Source: Gilvirhabdus luticola | GTDB lineage: Bacteria; Bacteroidota; Bacteroidia; Flavobacteriales; Flavobacteriaceae | NCBI RefSeq assembly: GCF_032583975.1 | Contig: NZ_JAWHTF010000007.1 | Direction: 5' to 3' (one strand) | DNA length: 64,000 nt | In this document: positions 52,177 to 60,346 of the stretch, piece by piece | Numbering within the stretch: position 1 is the stretch's first letter | Layout of the letters: every line of letters starts with the position of its first letter | Notes under the pieces: generated by a model | Database searches by the model: none | Told to the model about the DNA's origin: nothing | The model's input: only the letters and a program-made list of their open reading frames with translations | Position numbers and translations under genes: made by a program

Positions 52177-52895
52177 TCTTTTTTGGCACGTTCTAAATCT
52201 TCTGGTGTATCAATTTCAATGCCTTGCACATTCGTTTCTACCATCTTTATGCGTTTACCATATTCCAAATACCTTAATTGTTCTAATTTTTCTGAAGCCT
52301 CAAGAATTGTCATCGGTAATCTATAAAAATCTAAAAGTGCTTCTTTTCTAAACGCATAGACACCTTTATGCTTATAATATTTGGCATCTGTATTTTTATC
52401 TCTTGGATAAGGAATTAGGCTACGAGAAAAGTATAACGCAAAATTTGACTGATCAACAACCACTTTTACTGTATTAGGATTATTAATCTCATTTTCGTCG
52501 GTAATATGAACCATTAAAGATGCTAGATCAATTTGTTTCTCATCATCAGACTTAAATACCTCAATTAGTTTAGTGAGTGATTCCTTATCTGTAAAAGGTT
52601 CGTCACCCTGAACATTAATTACAATATCAACATCCATATTTTCAACAGCTTCGGCAATTCTATCACTTCCGCATTCATGCTCTTTCTTACTCATGATGGC
52701 TTTACCACCGTTACTTATAATTTCGTTAAAAATAATTTCGCTATCAGTTACAACAAAAACATCATCAAATAAATTGGTTGCCACCGTTGCATTATACGTA
52801 CGAAGAATTACCGATTTACCGCCAAGATCTTGCATTAATTTCCCTGGGAATCGGGATGCTGCATAACGTGCAGGTATCATAGAAATTATCTTCAT
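52167..52895 (-). CDS. kdsB: CMP-Kdo synthetase
   Basis: A 242-residue 3-deoxy-manno-octulosonate cytidylyltransferase, activating Kdo with CTP for LPS core synthesis. Signatures: IPARYAASRFPGKLMQDLGGKSVI, the ECGSDRIAEAVE block, INVQGDEPF, YFSRSLIPYPRD and HKGVYAFRKEALLDF, LEQLRYLEYGKRI. It is the first gene of the minus-strand operon. With a KdnB-like gene downstream, it may activate 8-amino-Kdo instead of Kdo, as in Shewanella, but this is inference. Confidence 0.93.
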   Translation of the reverse strand: MKIISMIPARYAASRFPGKLMQDLGGKSVILRTYNATVATNLFDDVFVVTDSEIIFNEIISNGGKAIMSKKEHECGSDRIAEAVENMDVDIVINVQGDEPFTDKESLTKLIEVFKSDDEKQIDLASLMVHITDENEINNPNTVKVVVDQSNFALYFSRSLIPYPRDKNTDAKYYKHKGVYAFRKEALLDFYRLPMTILEASEKLEQLRYLEYGKRIKMVETNVQGIEIDTPEDLERAKKEWK

Positions 52896-52915
52896 TAATA
52901 ATAATTTGTTAGCAT

Positions 52916-52923
52916 CAAAAATA
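52916..52923 (-). promoter_or_regulatory. Predicted -7 box for the kdsB operon
   Basis: On the minus strand TATTTTTG matches TAnnTTTG, 20 bases before the kdsB start. Confidence 0.45.
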
Positions 52924-52975
52924 TAATAAATAATAAAGATTTAAGGTCTTATGAAGTTTAAACTTTTTAGAAAAC

Positions 52976-54400
52976 CTAATTTTCAAAAAATTCATCTTTA
53001 AAGCCAATAAGATACAATTTTTCCTGAGCTCTTGTTACAGCAGTGTACAACCAACGTAAATACTCTTTATCTATTCCGTTTGGTAAATAAGGCTGTTCTA
53101 CAAATACAGTATTCCATTGACCTCCTTGCGATTTGTGACAAGTAATGGCATAAGAAAACTTGACTTGTAATGCGTTAAAATGTTTATTGTTCTTAACCTT
53201 TAAAAATTTTCTGTATTTACTAGATTCATTTTCATAATCTTTCATAACTTCTTGATATAGCTTATTTGAATCTTCATAGGATAAAGAAGGTGTCTCTGCC
53301 GAAATAGTATTTAACAACAACATGGTTTCAAAAGGCCGCATTCTTGGATAATCTACCATGCGGACTTTAACCTCGGCAAAAGTAAAACCATACAGTTCTT
53401 CAATTTTAAATATTTCAAGTACTTCTAAAATGTCTCCATTAGCAATAAAGCCTGCCTCTGATGTTGGTTTTACCCAAAAATAATTATTCTTCACGACCAT
53501 TAAATAATCTCCAGCAGTCAATTCATTTTCGTTAAACAAAATTCTGCTTCTTATCTGTTGATTATAAAGGTTTGCACGTTTGTTACTTCTTACAATAATG
53601 GCAGTTTCTTCATTACCTAAATTGCTATAAGCATCATTTATAGCATCCATAATTTCATGTCCATCAACAAGTCTAATTATATCCTTAAAACCTTCTAAAT
53701 TGAACTTAAAACTGTCAAAAAACGAATTATCAATAGATTCTCTTACTTGAGTAGCGTTTATTAAAATACCTGAATCTTGCTCTTGCCTAACAACCTCATC
53801 AAGCTCAATAGTAGTAACTTCCTTATTATAGTTTAAGTTCAAGGTTTTTTCATTTAGTGCTGGGCTCAAATCCAATTTAACAGGTGGTAATTGTGCCGTA
53901 TCACCAATTAATAAGAGTTTACATTGATTTCCGGAATAAACAAATTGTATTAAATCATCAAGCAAGGAACCATTTTCTAAAAGTTTAGATTCGCTTGGAA
54001 TATCTGGAATCATAGAAGCTTCATCAACAATAAAAAGCGTGTTTTTATGCTTATTGGGCTGCAAAACAAACTTTACACCTCCTCCTTTATCTTTTTTAGG
54101 GAAATAAATTTTTTTGTGAATTGTAAATGCCTCTTTTTTAGAATAGTTAGAAATTACTTTGGCCGCTCTTCCGGTTGGAGCCATAAGTACTGCACTTTTT
54201 TTAACCTTCCATAGATTGGTAACTATTAAACTGATAATGGTAGTTTTTCCTGTACCTGCAAATCCTTTTAATAGAAAAACCTGGTCTTTAGAAGAATTAA
54301 AAATGAATTCTGATAACTGTTGAAGCGCAATATCCTGCTTTAAAGTTGGTGTAAATGGAAACTGCTGATTTAAAAGAGAATAAAATTCGGACGAATTCAT
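52976..54400 (-). CDS. RecD-like superfamily 1 DNA helicase
   Basis: A 474-residue SF1 helicase. Walker A is GFAGTGKTTI, motif II is LFIVDEASMI, the QLPPVKLDL block is motif III, and the C-terminus has TCHKSQGGQWNTVFVEQ and LYTAVTRAQEKLYLIG (UvrD_C_2). The order fits RecD2/Pif1-like single-protein helicases, often annotated AAA family ATPase or ATP-dependent RecD-like helicase. It has no RecB or RecC partner beside it. It is divergent from the next gene. Confidence 0.9.
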   Translation of the reverse strand: MNSSEFYSLLNQQFPFTPTLKQDIALQQLSEFIFNSSKDQVFLLKGFAGTGKTTIISLIVTNLWKVKKSAVLMAPTGRAAKVISNYSKKEAFTIHKKIYFPKKDKGGGVKFVLQPNKHKNTLFIVDEASMIPDIPSESKLLENGSLLDDLIQFVYSGNQCKLLLIGDTAQLPPVKLDLSPALNEKTLNLNYNKEVTTIELDEVVRQEQDSGILINATQVRESIDNSFFDSFKFNLEGFKDIIRLVDGHEIMDAINDAYSNLGNEETAIIVRSNKRANLYNQQIRSRILFNENELTAGDYLMVVKNNYFWVKPTSEAGFIANGDILEVLEIFKIEELYGFTFAEVKVRMVDYPRMRPFETMLLLNTISAETPSLSYEDSNKLYQEVMKDYENESSKYRKFLKVKNNKHFNALQVKFSYAITCHKSQGGQWNTVFVEQPYLPNGIDKEYLRWLYTAVTRAQEKLYLIGFKDEFFEN

Positions 54401-54428
54401 TAAAAAGGTTAATAAATTTATATATCTT

Positions 54429-54436
54429 CAAAGATA
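54429..54436 (-). promoter_or_regulatory. Predicted -7 box for the RecD-like helicase gene
   Basis: On the minus strand TATCTTTG matches TAnnTTTG, 28 bases before the start codon. Confidence 0.45.
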
Positions 54437-54482
54437 GAAATGATTTTTATGTACATTGGTTTTTACGAATAAAAAAAAATTG

Positions 54483-54490
54483 TAGATTTG
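54483..54490 (+). promoter_or_regulatory. Predicted -7 box for the 54530 operon
   Basis: TAGATTTG matches TAnnTTTG, 39 bases before the ATG. A TTG lies 24 bases upstream. It is divergent from the helicase promoter. Confidence 0.45.
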
Positions 54491-54529
54491 TGAAAGTCCT
54501 TTTATTAAAAATAAAAATAAAAATATCCT

Positions 54530-55264
54530 ATGTTGACAATAATCTTAATTGTAGTAGCTGTTATATTACTAACCATTGGTTTAGTCTGGTTGGTAGACAA
54601 ATTTATTCCATCTAAATTTAAACCCGTTCTAAATATAGTGCTTTGGTTACTCATTGCTTTTCTAGGATATAGCACTTATATGTCTGTTTACGAACCAATT
54701 CAATTCAATAAAGTAAAAGAAAAGAGATATGCAGAAGTTATTGAAAAATTAATAGATATTAGAGACGCTCAACTTGCTCATAGACAAGTTACTGGTAAGT
54801 TTTCAGGTAACTTTGATGAACTGGTCAAGTTTATTGATACTGCACAATTTACAATCACCCAAAGAAGAGACACTACGGTTCTAGACGAAGAAATGACAAG
54901 ACGTTTTACTATAGACATGTTTAAGGATTTAGTAATCATTGATACATTAGGTTTTGTGCCTGTTAAAGATTCTTTGTTTAAAAATTCTGACCGATATAAA
55001 ACAATGATGAACGTACCTCATAGTGAAAACGATAAGTTTGAATTAAAAGCTGGGATTTTAGAACAAAATGGATTAAAAATTCCTGTATTTGAAGCCAAAG
55101 TAAAAAAAGAGGTCATCTTACAAGACCAAGACCCAGATTTAATTGCTCAAGAAAACGAAGTCGTTTCTGTAGATGGTGTTAACGGAGATGCTCTTATTGT
55201 AGGATCTATGGATGAAGTAAAAACTAACGGAAACTGGCCAAAGGTTTATGGTTCAGACGAATAA
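54530..55264 (+). CDS. Membrane-anchored protein of unknown function
   Basis: A 244-residue protein with two N-terminal membrane segments (LTIILIVVAVILLTIGLVWLV and a second from about residue 31, FKPVLNIVLWLLIAFLGYSTY), then a soluble part with a helical RDAQLAHRQVTGKFSGNFDELVKFIDT and a beta-rich tail. The DAQLAHRQVTGKF segment recalls pilin-like/type II secretion helix ends, but this is weak. I do not recognise a named family. The next gene begins within its last codons, so it is translationally coupled to a DUF3822 gene. Confidence 0.85.
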   Translation: MLTIILIVVAVILLTIGLVWLVDKFIPSKFKPVLNIVLWLLIAFLGYSTYMSVYEPIQFNKVKEKRYAEVIEKLIDIRDAQLAHRQVTGKFSGNFDELVKFIDTAQFTITQRRDTTVLDEEMTRRFTIDMFKDLVIIDTLGFVPVKDSLFKNSDRYKTMMNVPHSENDKFELKAGILEQNGLKIPVFEAKVKKEVILQDQDPDLIAQENEVVSVDGVNGDALIVGSMDEVKTNGNWPKVYGSDE

Positions 55265-56072
55265 TAATTTAGATATATTAACAAAGTTGAGATTGTCCAT
55301 TCAAGTAAGTTTGAATGGACTTTCTTTTTGTGTTCTAGAAGAAAGCTCCAAAACCATCACACATATAAAACATTTTGGTTTTAATAAAAAACTCACCCCT
55401 TTTGAACTCCTAGACCATGTTAAAGATATTTTTGCTAAAGAGGAAATTTTAAAAAACTCCTTCAACACAGTTAATGTTATTTACGTTAATGAGCTTTCTA
55501 CTTTAGTTCCGAAACCTTTATTTGATGAAGATTCATTAGCTGATTATTTGAAGTTTAATTCCAAAATACTTAAATCAGATTTTATAGCTTTTGATGAAAT
55601 TGCAGCTAATGATAGTGTAAATGTTTATGTGCCTTATGTGAATATTAATAATTTTATTTATGAAAAGTATGGAACATTCTCTTACAAACATTTTTCAACA
55701 ATTCTTATAGATCATATTTTAAAAATCGAAAAAAACTCTGCTAAATCTAAAATGTACATCAATATATCTCAAGTACATTTTGAAATTATAGTTGTTCAAA
55801 AAGGCAAATTACTTTTTTATAATATGTTCGATTTCTTGACCAAAGAAGATTTCATCTACTATACGCTCTTTACAATAGAGCAATTAAAGCTAAATCCTGA
55901 AACTTTAGAGGTCTTACTATTAGGCGATATTGACAAAGAACACGCACTTTTTAAAATTGCTTACAAGTATATTAGGTTTGTTGATTTAGGAAATTCACAT
56001 CATAATAATTTATCAATTTCAGAAGATTTAAGTCAGGATCATTCCAACTTCGTTTTATTAAATAGTTTTTAA
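55248..56072 (+). CDS. DUF3822 family protein
   Basis: A 274-residue soluble protein that fits DUF3822, a Bacteroidota family with an actin-like/PilM-like fold: LSIQVSLNGLSFCVLEE near the start, the VIYVNELSTLVPKPLFDE strand and LLLGDIDKEHALFKIAYKYI near the end. Function is unknown. The start ATG at 55248 overlaps the preceding gene by 17 bases. An rsmD-like gene follows after 3 bases, an arrangement I recall from flavobacteria. Confidence 0.78.
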   Translation: MVQTNNNLDILTKLRLSIQVSLNGLSFCVLEESSKTITHIKHFGFNKKLTPFELLDHVKDIFAKEEILKNSFNTVNVIYVNELSTLVPKPLFDEDSLADYLKFNSKILKSDFIAFDEIAANDSVNVYVPYVNINNFIYEKYGTFSYKHFSTILIDHILKIEKNSAKSKMYINISQVHFEIIVVQKGKLLFYNMFDFLTKEDFIYYTLFTIEQLKLNPETLEVLLLGDIDKEHALFKIAYKYIRFVDLGNSHHNNLSISEDLSQDHSNFVLLNSF

Positions 56073-56075
56073 GTT

Positions 56076-56612
56076 TTGAGAATTATTTCGGGTAAATATA
56101 AAGGCAGACGTATAAATGCACCAAAAAATCTACCTGTTAGACCTACCACAGATATGGCTAAAGAAGCTCTTTTTAATATTTTAAACAATCACTATTATTT
56201 TAATGAAATTTCTGTAATCGATTTATTTTCTGGAATAGGCAGTATAAGTTATGAATTTGCCTCAAGAGGAACAGAAAACATTGTTTCGGTAGATCAGGAT
56301 TTGGGATGTATTAAATTCATTAATAAAACCTCAAGTGAGTTTGAAATGACAATACAAACCATTAAAAGTGATGTTTTTAAGTTTTTAGAACATACACAAC
56401 TTAAAGCCACAATAATCTTTGCAGATCCTCCTTATGCTTTCACTTTAGAACAGTTTTCTAGAATTCCATATTTAGTATTTCTAAATAACTTAATAAAGGA
56501 TGGCGGTATTCTAATTGTTGAACATTCTAAACATACAAACCTTTCAGAGTTTCCCAATTTTAAATACTCCAAAAATTATGGAGGAAGCGTGTTCAGTTTC
56601 TTTAGCTCATAA
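56076..56612 (+). CDS. 16S rRNA (guanine966-N2)-methyltransferase-like RsmD
   Basis: A 178-residue class I methyltransferase. RIISGKYKGRRINAPKNLPVRPTTDMAKEALFNIL is the typical RsmD opening, IDLFSGIGSISYEFASRG is the SAM motif I, and FADPPYAFTLEQF supplies the catalytic DPPY. RsmD modifies G966 of 16S rRNA. The TTG start at 56076 is chosen because it gives the family start directly; no ATG suits. It ends a three-gene operon. Confidence 0.88.
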   Translation: MRIISGKYKGRRINAPKNLPVRPTTDMAKEALFNILNNHYYFNEISVIDLFSGIGSISYEFASRGTENIVSVDQDLGCIKFINKTSSEFEMTIQTIKSDVFKFLEHTQLKATIIFADPPYAFTLEQFSRIPYLVFLNNLIKDGGILIVEHSKHTNLSEFPNFKYSKNYGGSVFSFFSS

Positions 56613-56776
56613 AATTTTAATCTTTTTATTCTAATATACGTAAGATATTTCTGTATCTCATTTATTTTTAGTAAATTGTAAATTAGAAATCTAAATTATT
56701 TGACCCTTTTCTTCATAAACTTATTTTATTATTAACTTATTTTATGGTTAATCTTTAATTAACTAAACAACTACTC

Positions 56777-57691
56777 ATGAAAAAACTATTATTACTTGGT
56801 CTTGCTGTCATTTTATTTACATCATGCCAAAATGAACAACGCTATTTTACCGAATCTCCTGAAATCACTTCGTTTAAAACCAGTCTAGAACAATACAAAA
56901 ATGGTGACTGGGATGCTTGGAGTGCACATTTTGCTGATACTGCAAAATTTTTCGTCAATTCCAATAAGTCAGTTAATATTGACGATTTTAAAAAAGGGCA
57001 ACTCAATTTACTATCAAACTTTTCATCCTATGGATTTATAGACCAAGGATCCTTTATGGAAATGGTATTGGATAGCGATGATGAAACTTGGGTGAATTAT
57101 TGGGCGACATGGAGAGGAAAACTAAAAGCCAATGACAAAGAGATAGATATCCCAGTTCATATCACATCCGAATATGTCGATGGCAAAGTAGTACAATTGT
57201 ATAACTATTGGGACTCTGCTCCAATTACTCAAGCATTAAGCGAAATTGAAAAAGCCAATAATATGCCTGTTGAAGATAAGGCCATAATCGCAAAGGTAGA
57301 TACATTTGTCAATGAATTTCTGAATAAACAAAATACAGAAGTCCTAAAAGACGGTTTAGCAGATAATTATGTGAGATATATGAACGATGTAAAAGTGGCA
57401 TCAAATCCACAGGAATTAGTTGAAAGTATGAGTGTCTTCTTTACTGGATTTCCAGATTTTAAAATAACCAATCCGCATCGTTCACCTATATTTAACAATA
57501 CTATCTTTGTTCATTGGGAAATGACTGGAACTAATACTGGAGAGTTTGCCGGGTCACCTCCAACAGGCAAAAAAGTTAAGATTTCAGGCCTATCAAGACT
57601 TCATTTTAATGGAGACGGAAAATTGGATGAGGAAAATGTATTCTATGACCAATTAAACCTAATGCAACAATTAGGTAAAACTTTAAATTAA
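56777..57691 (+). CDS. Lipoprotein with two NTF2/SnoaL-like domains
   Basis: A 304-residue lipoprotein (lipobox ILFTSCQ, Cys17) with two NTF2-like alpha+beta domains. Domain one, residues about 25-150 (EQYKNGDWDAWSAHFADTAKFFVN to VDGKVVQLYNYWDS), matches the next gene closely. Domain two, 160-300 (FVNEFLNKQNTEVLKDGLADNYV to LSRLHFNGDGKLDEENVFYD), resembles SnoaL/ester-cyclase-like proteins. Substrates of such exported NTF2 proteins are unknown. It is the first of a three-gene array of exported proteins. Confidence 0.85.
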   Translation: MKKLLLLGLAVILFTSCQNEQRYFTESPEITSFKTSLEQYKNGDWDAWSAHFADTAKFFVNSNKSVNIDDFKKGQLNLLSNFSSYGFIDQGSFMEMVLDSDDETWVNYWATWRGKLKANDKEIDIPVHITSEYVDGKVVQLYNYWDSAPITQALSEIEKANNMPVEDKAIIAKVDTFVNEFLNKQNTEVLKDGLADNYVRYMNDVKVASNPQELVESMSVFFTGFPDFKITNPHRSPIFNNTIFVHWEMTGTNTGEFAGSPPTGKKVKISGLSRLHFNGDGKLDEENVFYDQLNLMQQLGKTLN

Positions 57692-57726
57692 AATAACTTA
57701 ATACTAAATCAATAAACACTAAAAAA

Positions 57727-58248
57727 ATGAAAAAACTATTTTTACTCGGACTTACTTTAGTCCTATTTATCGCTTGCCAAGAACAAAAACCACAACGCTA
57801 TTTTGCCGATTCCCCTGAAATTGAAACTTTAAAATCAGGTATTAAGGCCTATGAGTCTGGCGATTGGGACGCATGGAAAAGCCATTTTGTTGATACAGCA
57901 AAAATATTTGTTAATTCTATCAAACCTATGAGTCTTGAAGAAAGAGCCGATGGTTTACAATCTATGGCTAGTGCCATGTCTTCTTATGGGTTCAACCATG
58001 ATCGAGAATTTATTGAAATGGTACTTGACAAAGAAGATGAAACCTGGGTTTATTATTGGGCTGCTCACAAAGGAACATTTGCAGCAAACGGTAAAGAATT
58101 AGTAATTCCTGTTCATTTAGCTGTGCAATTTGTTGATGGTAAAATAGTGGAAGAACACGTTTACTATGATGGCACTGGCATGAATGCAGAATTTGCTGCA
58201 ATGGAAGCCGCTAAAGCCAGTGAAGAAGCAGAATCAACTGAAGAATAA
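57727..58248 (+). CDS. NTF2-like lipoprotein, paralogue
   Basis: A 173-residue lipoprotein (lipobox VLFIACQ) with one NTF2-like domain matching domain one of the previous gene: QRYFADSPEIETLKSGIKAY, SGDWDAWKSHFVDTAKIFVN, EMVLDKEDETWVYYWAAHKG, VDGKIVEEHVYYDG. It ends in an Ala/Glu-rich tail without a second domain. It arose by duplication with gain or loss of the second domain. Probably co-transcribed with its neighbours. Confidence 0.85.
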   Translation: MKKLFLLGLTLVLFIACQEQKPQRYFADSPEIETLKSGIKAYESGDWDAWKSHFVDTAKIFVNSIKPMSLEERADGLQSMASAMSSYGFNHDREFIEMVLDKEDETWVYYWAAHKGTFAANGKELVIPVHLAVQFVDGKIVEEHVYYDGTGMNAEFAAMEAAKASEEAESTEE

Positions 58249-58276
58249 TATTATTAGCAACTAATAAATAACAATT

Positions 58277-59026
58277 ATGCAACTATTAAAAACAACTTTA
58301 ATGGCAGGATTAGTTTTATTCTTGTCAATTAACTTTATTAATGCACAAAAAATGTATCAAGTACATGTAGATTATGTAAATCCTTCTCATGTGGGCGAAT
58401 ATAATAAGATTGCTAAAGAATTTACTGATGCCTGTAAAGAACATAATCCTCAAACCAAATGGATTACAGTTTCTTTAAATGATAACAGGTACATGTATGT
58501 AAGCCCAATTGAAAATTTTGCAGAACTTGATGCAAATCCTTTTGCAGATATGGCTGAAAAAATGGGTGACGACTTTGGTAATATTTTCCAACGTTTTAAT
58601 AAGTGTTATGATAGACATGGAGACTATATTCTTGTATTGAATGATGAATTAAGCTATATGCCAGATGGCATGACTATGACTCAAGAAGGACAAAACTACA
58701 GAAAGTTTTATTTCTTATATCACACTCCAGAAAATCATGGTAAAATTAGGGAGGCTATAAAAGGGGTTAAAGACATGTTTGCAAGTAAGGGTTCTAAAGA
58801 ACATTTCAGAATATATCATGCTGGTTTTGGTACAGATGGAGATTATTATATGGTTGCTGTTTCTGCCAAAGATGCCATTGACTCTGCAACAAAAGGTAAG
58901 GCCAATGATGAGCTTTTAGGAGAAGACGCAAAACCGGTTTTTCAGAAGCTTATGCAAGCTACGTCAAAATTTGAAGAATATACAGGTTGGATAAGAACAG
59001 ATTTAGGTTATTCTCCTTCTGAATAG
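58277..59026 (+). CDS. Secreted protein of unknown function
   Basis: A 249-residue exported protein with a cleavable signal peptide (LVLFLSINFINAQ) and no lipobox. The mature part has two similar halves, each beginning with a (F/V)xVxYVNPSHVGEYNKIAKEF or FYFLYHTPENHGKIREAIKG-like strand-helix, suggestive of a dimeric ferredoxin-like (ABM/EthD-type) alpha+beta barrel. I do not recognise a specific family. It ends in a terminator at 59059 and is probably the last gene of the NTF2 operon. Confidence 0.8.
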   Translation: MQLLKTTLMAGLVLFLSINFINAQKMYQVHVDYVNPSHVGEYNKIAKEFTDACKEHNPQTKWITVSLNDNRYMYVSPIENFAELDANPFADMAEKMGDDFGNIFQRFNKCYDRHGDYILVLNDELSYMPDGMTMTQEGQNYRKFYFLYHTPENHGKIREAIKGVKDMFASKGSKEHFRIYHAGFGTDGDYYMVAVSAKDAIDSATKGKANDELLGEDAKPVFQKLMQATSKFEEYTGWIRTDLGYSPSE

Positions 59027-59058
59027 ATAACAGTTATAAAATTATTATTTTAACAATT

Positions 59059-59092
59059 AAAAAGGCTGTGCATTACATCATGGCCTTTTTTT
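59059..59092 (+). terminator. Intrinsic terminator after the secreted-protein gene
   Basis: AAAAGGC and GCCTTTTT form a stem around a loop of about 16 bases, with a run of seven T residues. Confidence 0.75.
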
Positions 59093-59111
59093 ATTAATAC
59101 AGACAACTACA

Positions 59112-59879
59112 TTGAATACACAAAAATTATTTGATCTTTCTGGAAATGTTGCCCTTGTCACAGGAGGTAATGGTGGAATTGGAAGAGCTATTGCCATTGG
59201 TTTAGCAGAATCAGGAGCATCCGTTGCAATACTGGGTAGAAACAAAGAAAAAAATCAAAGTGTGCTTGCGGAGCTCAAAACTATAGGAAATCCTGCTATT
59301 GCTATTACGATTGATTTGACAAATCGAGAGGATCTTAAGCCAACTATCAAAACAATTGAAGAAACATTAGGGCCAATTAGCATTCTCGTAAATAACGCTG
59401 GGAATGTATCATTAAGTGGTGGTATCTTAAATGAAACACCTGATGATTGGGATAATGTAATTGAAACACAATTGAACTCTGTTTTTTTACTTTCAAAACA
59501 TGTAGGGGAATCAATGATAAAACAAAAAAGAGGAAAAATCATTAATATTGGAAGCATGTACTCCTTTTTTGGTTCTGGGTTAATTCCATCTTATGCTGCT
59601 GCCAAAGGAGCAATCATTCAATTAACAAAATCTACGGCTATAGAATTTGCACCAAATAATATTCAAGTTAATGCGATTGCACCAGGTTGGTTTGAAACTG
59701 ATATGACAGCACCTGTTAAAACAATGCCATTAAATGACGAGATAATAGCTAGAACGCCAGCAGGTAGATGGGGTCAAACAGAAGAATTAGCCGGAACGGC
59801 TGTCTTTTTAGCTTCTAAAGCTTCTGATTTTATTACAGGAGAAACTATTCGTGTTGATGGTGGTTATTCGATATTTTAA
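59112..59879 (+). CDS. Short-chain dehydrogenase/reductase
   Basis: A 255-residue classical SDR. Cofactor motif VTGGNGGIGRAIA near residue 18, NNAGNVSL, catalytic Ser in IINIGSMYSFF and Tyr/Lys in SYAAAKGAIIQ, and the C-terminal DFITGETIRVDGGYS. Resembles gluconate 5-dehydrogenase or 3-oxoacyl-ACP reductase types; the substrate is unresolved. TTG at 59112 is used as the start because it gives MNTQKLFDLSGNVALVTGG, the family N-terminus, and no ATG is better placed. Confidence 0.9.
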   Translation: MNTQKLFDLSGNVALVTGGNGGIGRAIAIGLAESGASVAILGRNKEKNQSVLAELKTIGNPAIAITIDLTNREDLKPTIKTIEETLGPISILVNNAGNVSLSGGILNETPDDWDNVIETQLNSVFLLSKHVGESMIKQKRGKIINIGSMYSFFGSGLIPSYAAAKGAIIQLTKSTAIEFAPNNIQVNAIAPGWFETDMTAPVKTMPLNDEIIARTPAGRWGQTEELAGTAVFLASKASDFITGETIRVDGGYSIF

Positions 59880-59902
59880 AATAGTTACGATAATGTATTA
59901 TA

Positions 59903-59938
59903 AAACAGAAATGCGACCAAATAGTCGCACTTCTGTTT
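59903..59938 (-). terminator. Terminator hairpin shared between SDR gene and rnpB
   Basis: The arms 59903-59917 and 59924-59938 pair over 15 bases with a single A/C mismatch, around a 6-base loop. On the minus strand the hairpin is followed by a T-rich stretch and so ends rnpB; on the plus strand it may also stop the SDR transcript. Confidence 0.75.
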
Positions 59939-59939
59939 A

Positions 59940-60243
59940 AATAAGTAAATCTATAAGCCGAATTCTGTACTCTTTCGAGCCCTTATCATTTATCTACGTT
60001 TACTGTTACCAGCAAACTTTAGCTGCCTACCCTCCAACAATCGAGCGTGCAGCCCTCTAACGTTGGTTTACATGACATTGCACCACATAGAGTTTACCTG
60101 ATTTCACTACAGCATGACCTGTACATCCTTTCTGTTGCACTTTTCCTAACCTCACGGTTGGTGGCTATTAACCACTATGTTGCACTATGGTGTTCGGACT
60201 TTCCTCCATTTGTAAAAACAAACAGCGATAAGGCCATCTACTT
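59940..60243 (-). ncRNA. rnpB: RNase P RNA
   Basis: The minus strand contains the hallmarks of bacterial RNase P RNA: the 5' region GAGGAAAGTCCGAAC (on the plus strand near 60200-60215), GTGCAACAGAAA, the GGGTAGGCAGCTAAAGTTT segment, and the 3' ACAGAATTCGGCTTATAG. An AAGTAGAT / ATTTACTT pairing of the two ends forms the P1 helix. About 300 nt is somewhat short for the class. Ends are set by the promoter box and the hairpin terminator and are uncertain by several bases. Confidence 0.9.
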
Positions 60244-60248
60244 GAGTG

Positions 60249-60256
60249 CAAAAGTA
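60249..60256 (-). promoter_or_regulatory. Predicted -7 box for rnpB
   Basis: On the minus strand TACTTTTG matches TAnnTTTG exactly and lies just upstream of the predicted 5' end of RNase P RNA. No TTG stands at the ideal -33 distance. Confidence 0.6.
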
Positions 60257-60320
60257 CATAAATTGTTAATAACTCCTTTTAAATTGCAAGACGATAATTC
60301 TTAATTTTAAGTTGAATTTT

Positions 60321-60328
60321 TAACTTTG
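60321..60328 (+). promoter_or_regulatory. Predicted -7 box for dnaX
   Basis: TAACTTTG matches TAnnTTTG, 18 bases before the dnaX ATG. It is divergent from rnpB. Confidence 0.5.
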
Positions 60329-60346
60329 TTATTCTAATTTTCTTCA

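Noticed and set aside
60047..60304. Plus-strand ORF of 85 residues
   Set aside because: It lies antisense across the RNase P RNA gene, runs into its promoter and shows no protein-like motifs.
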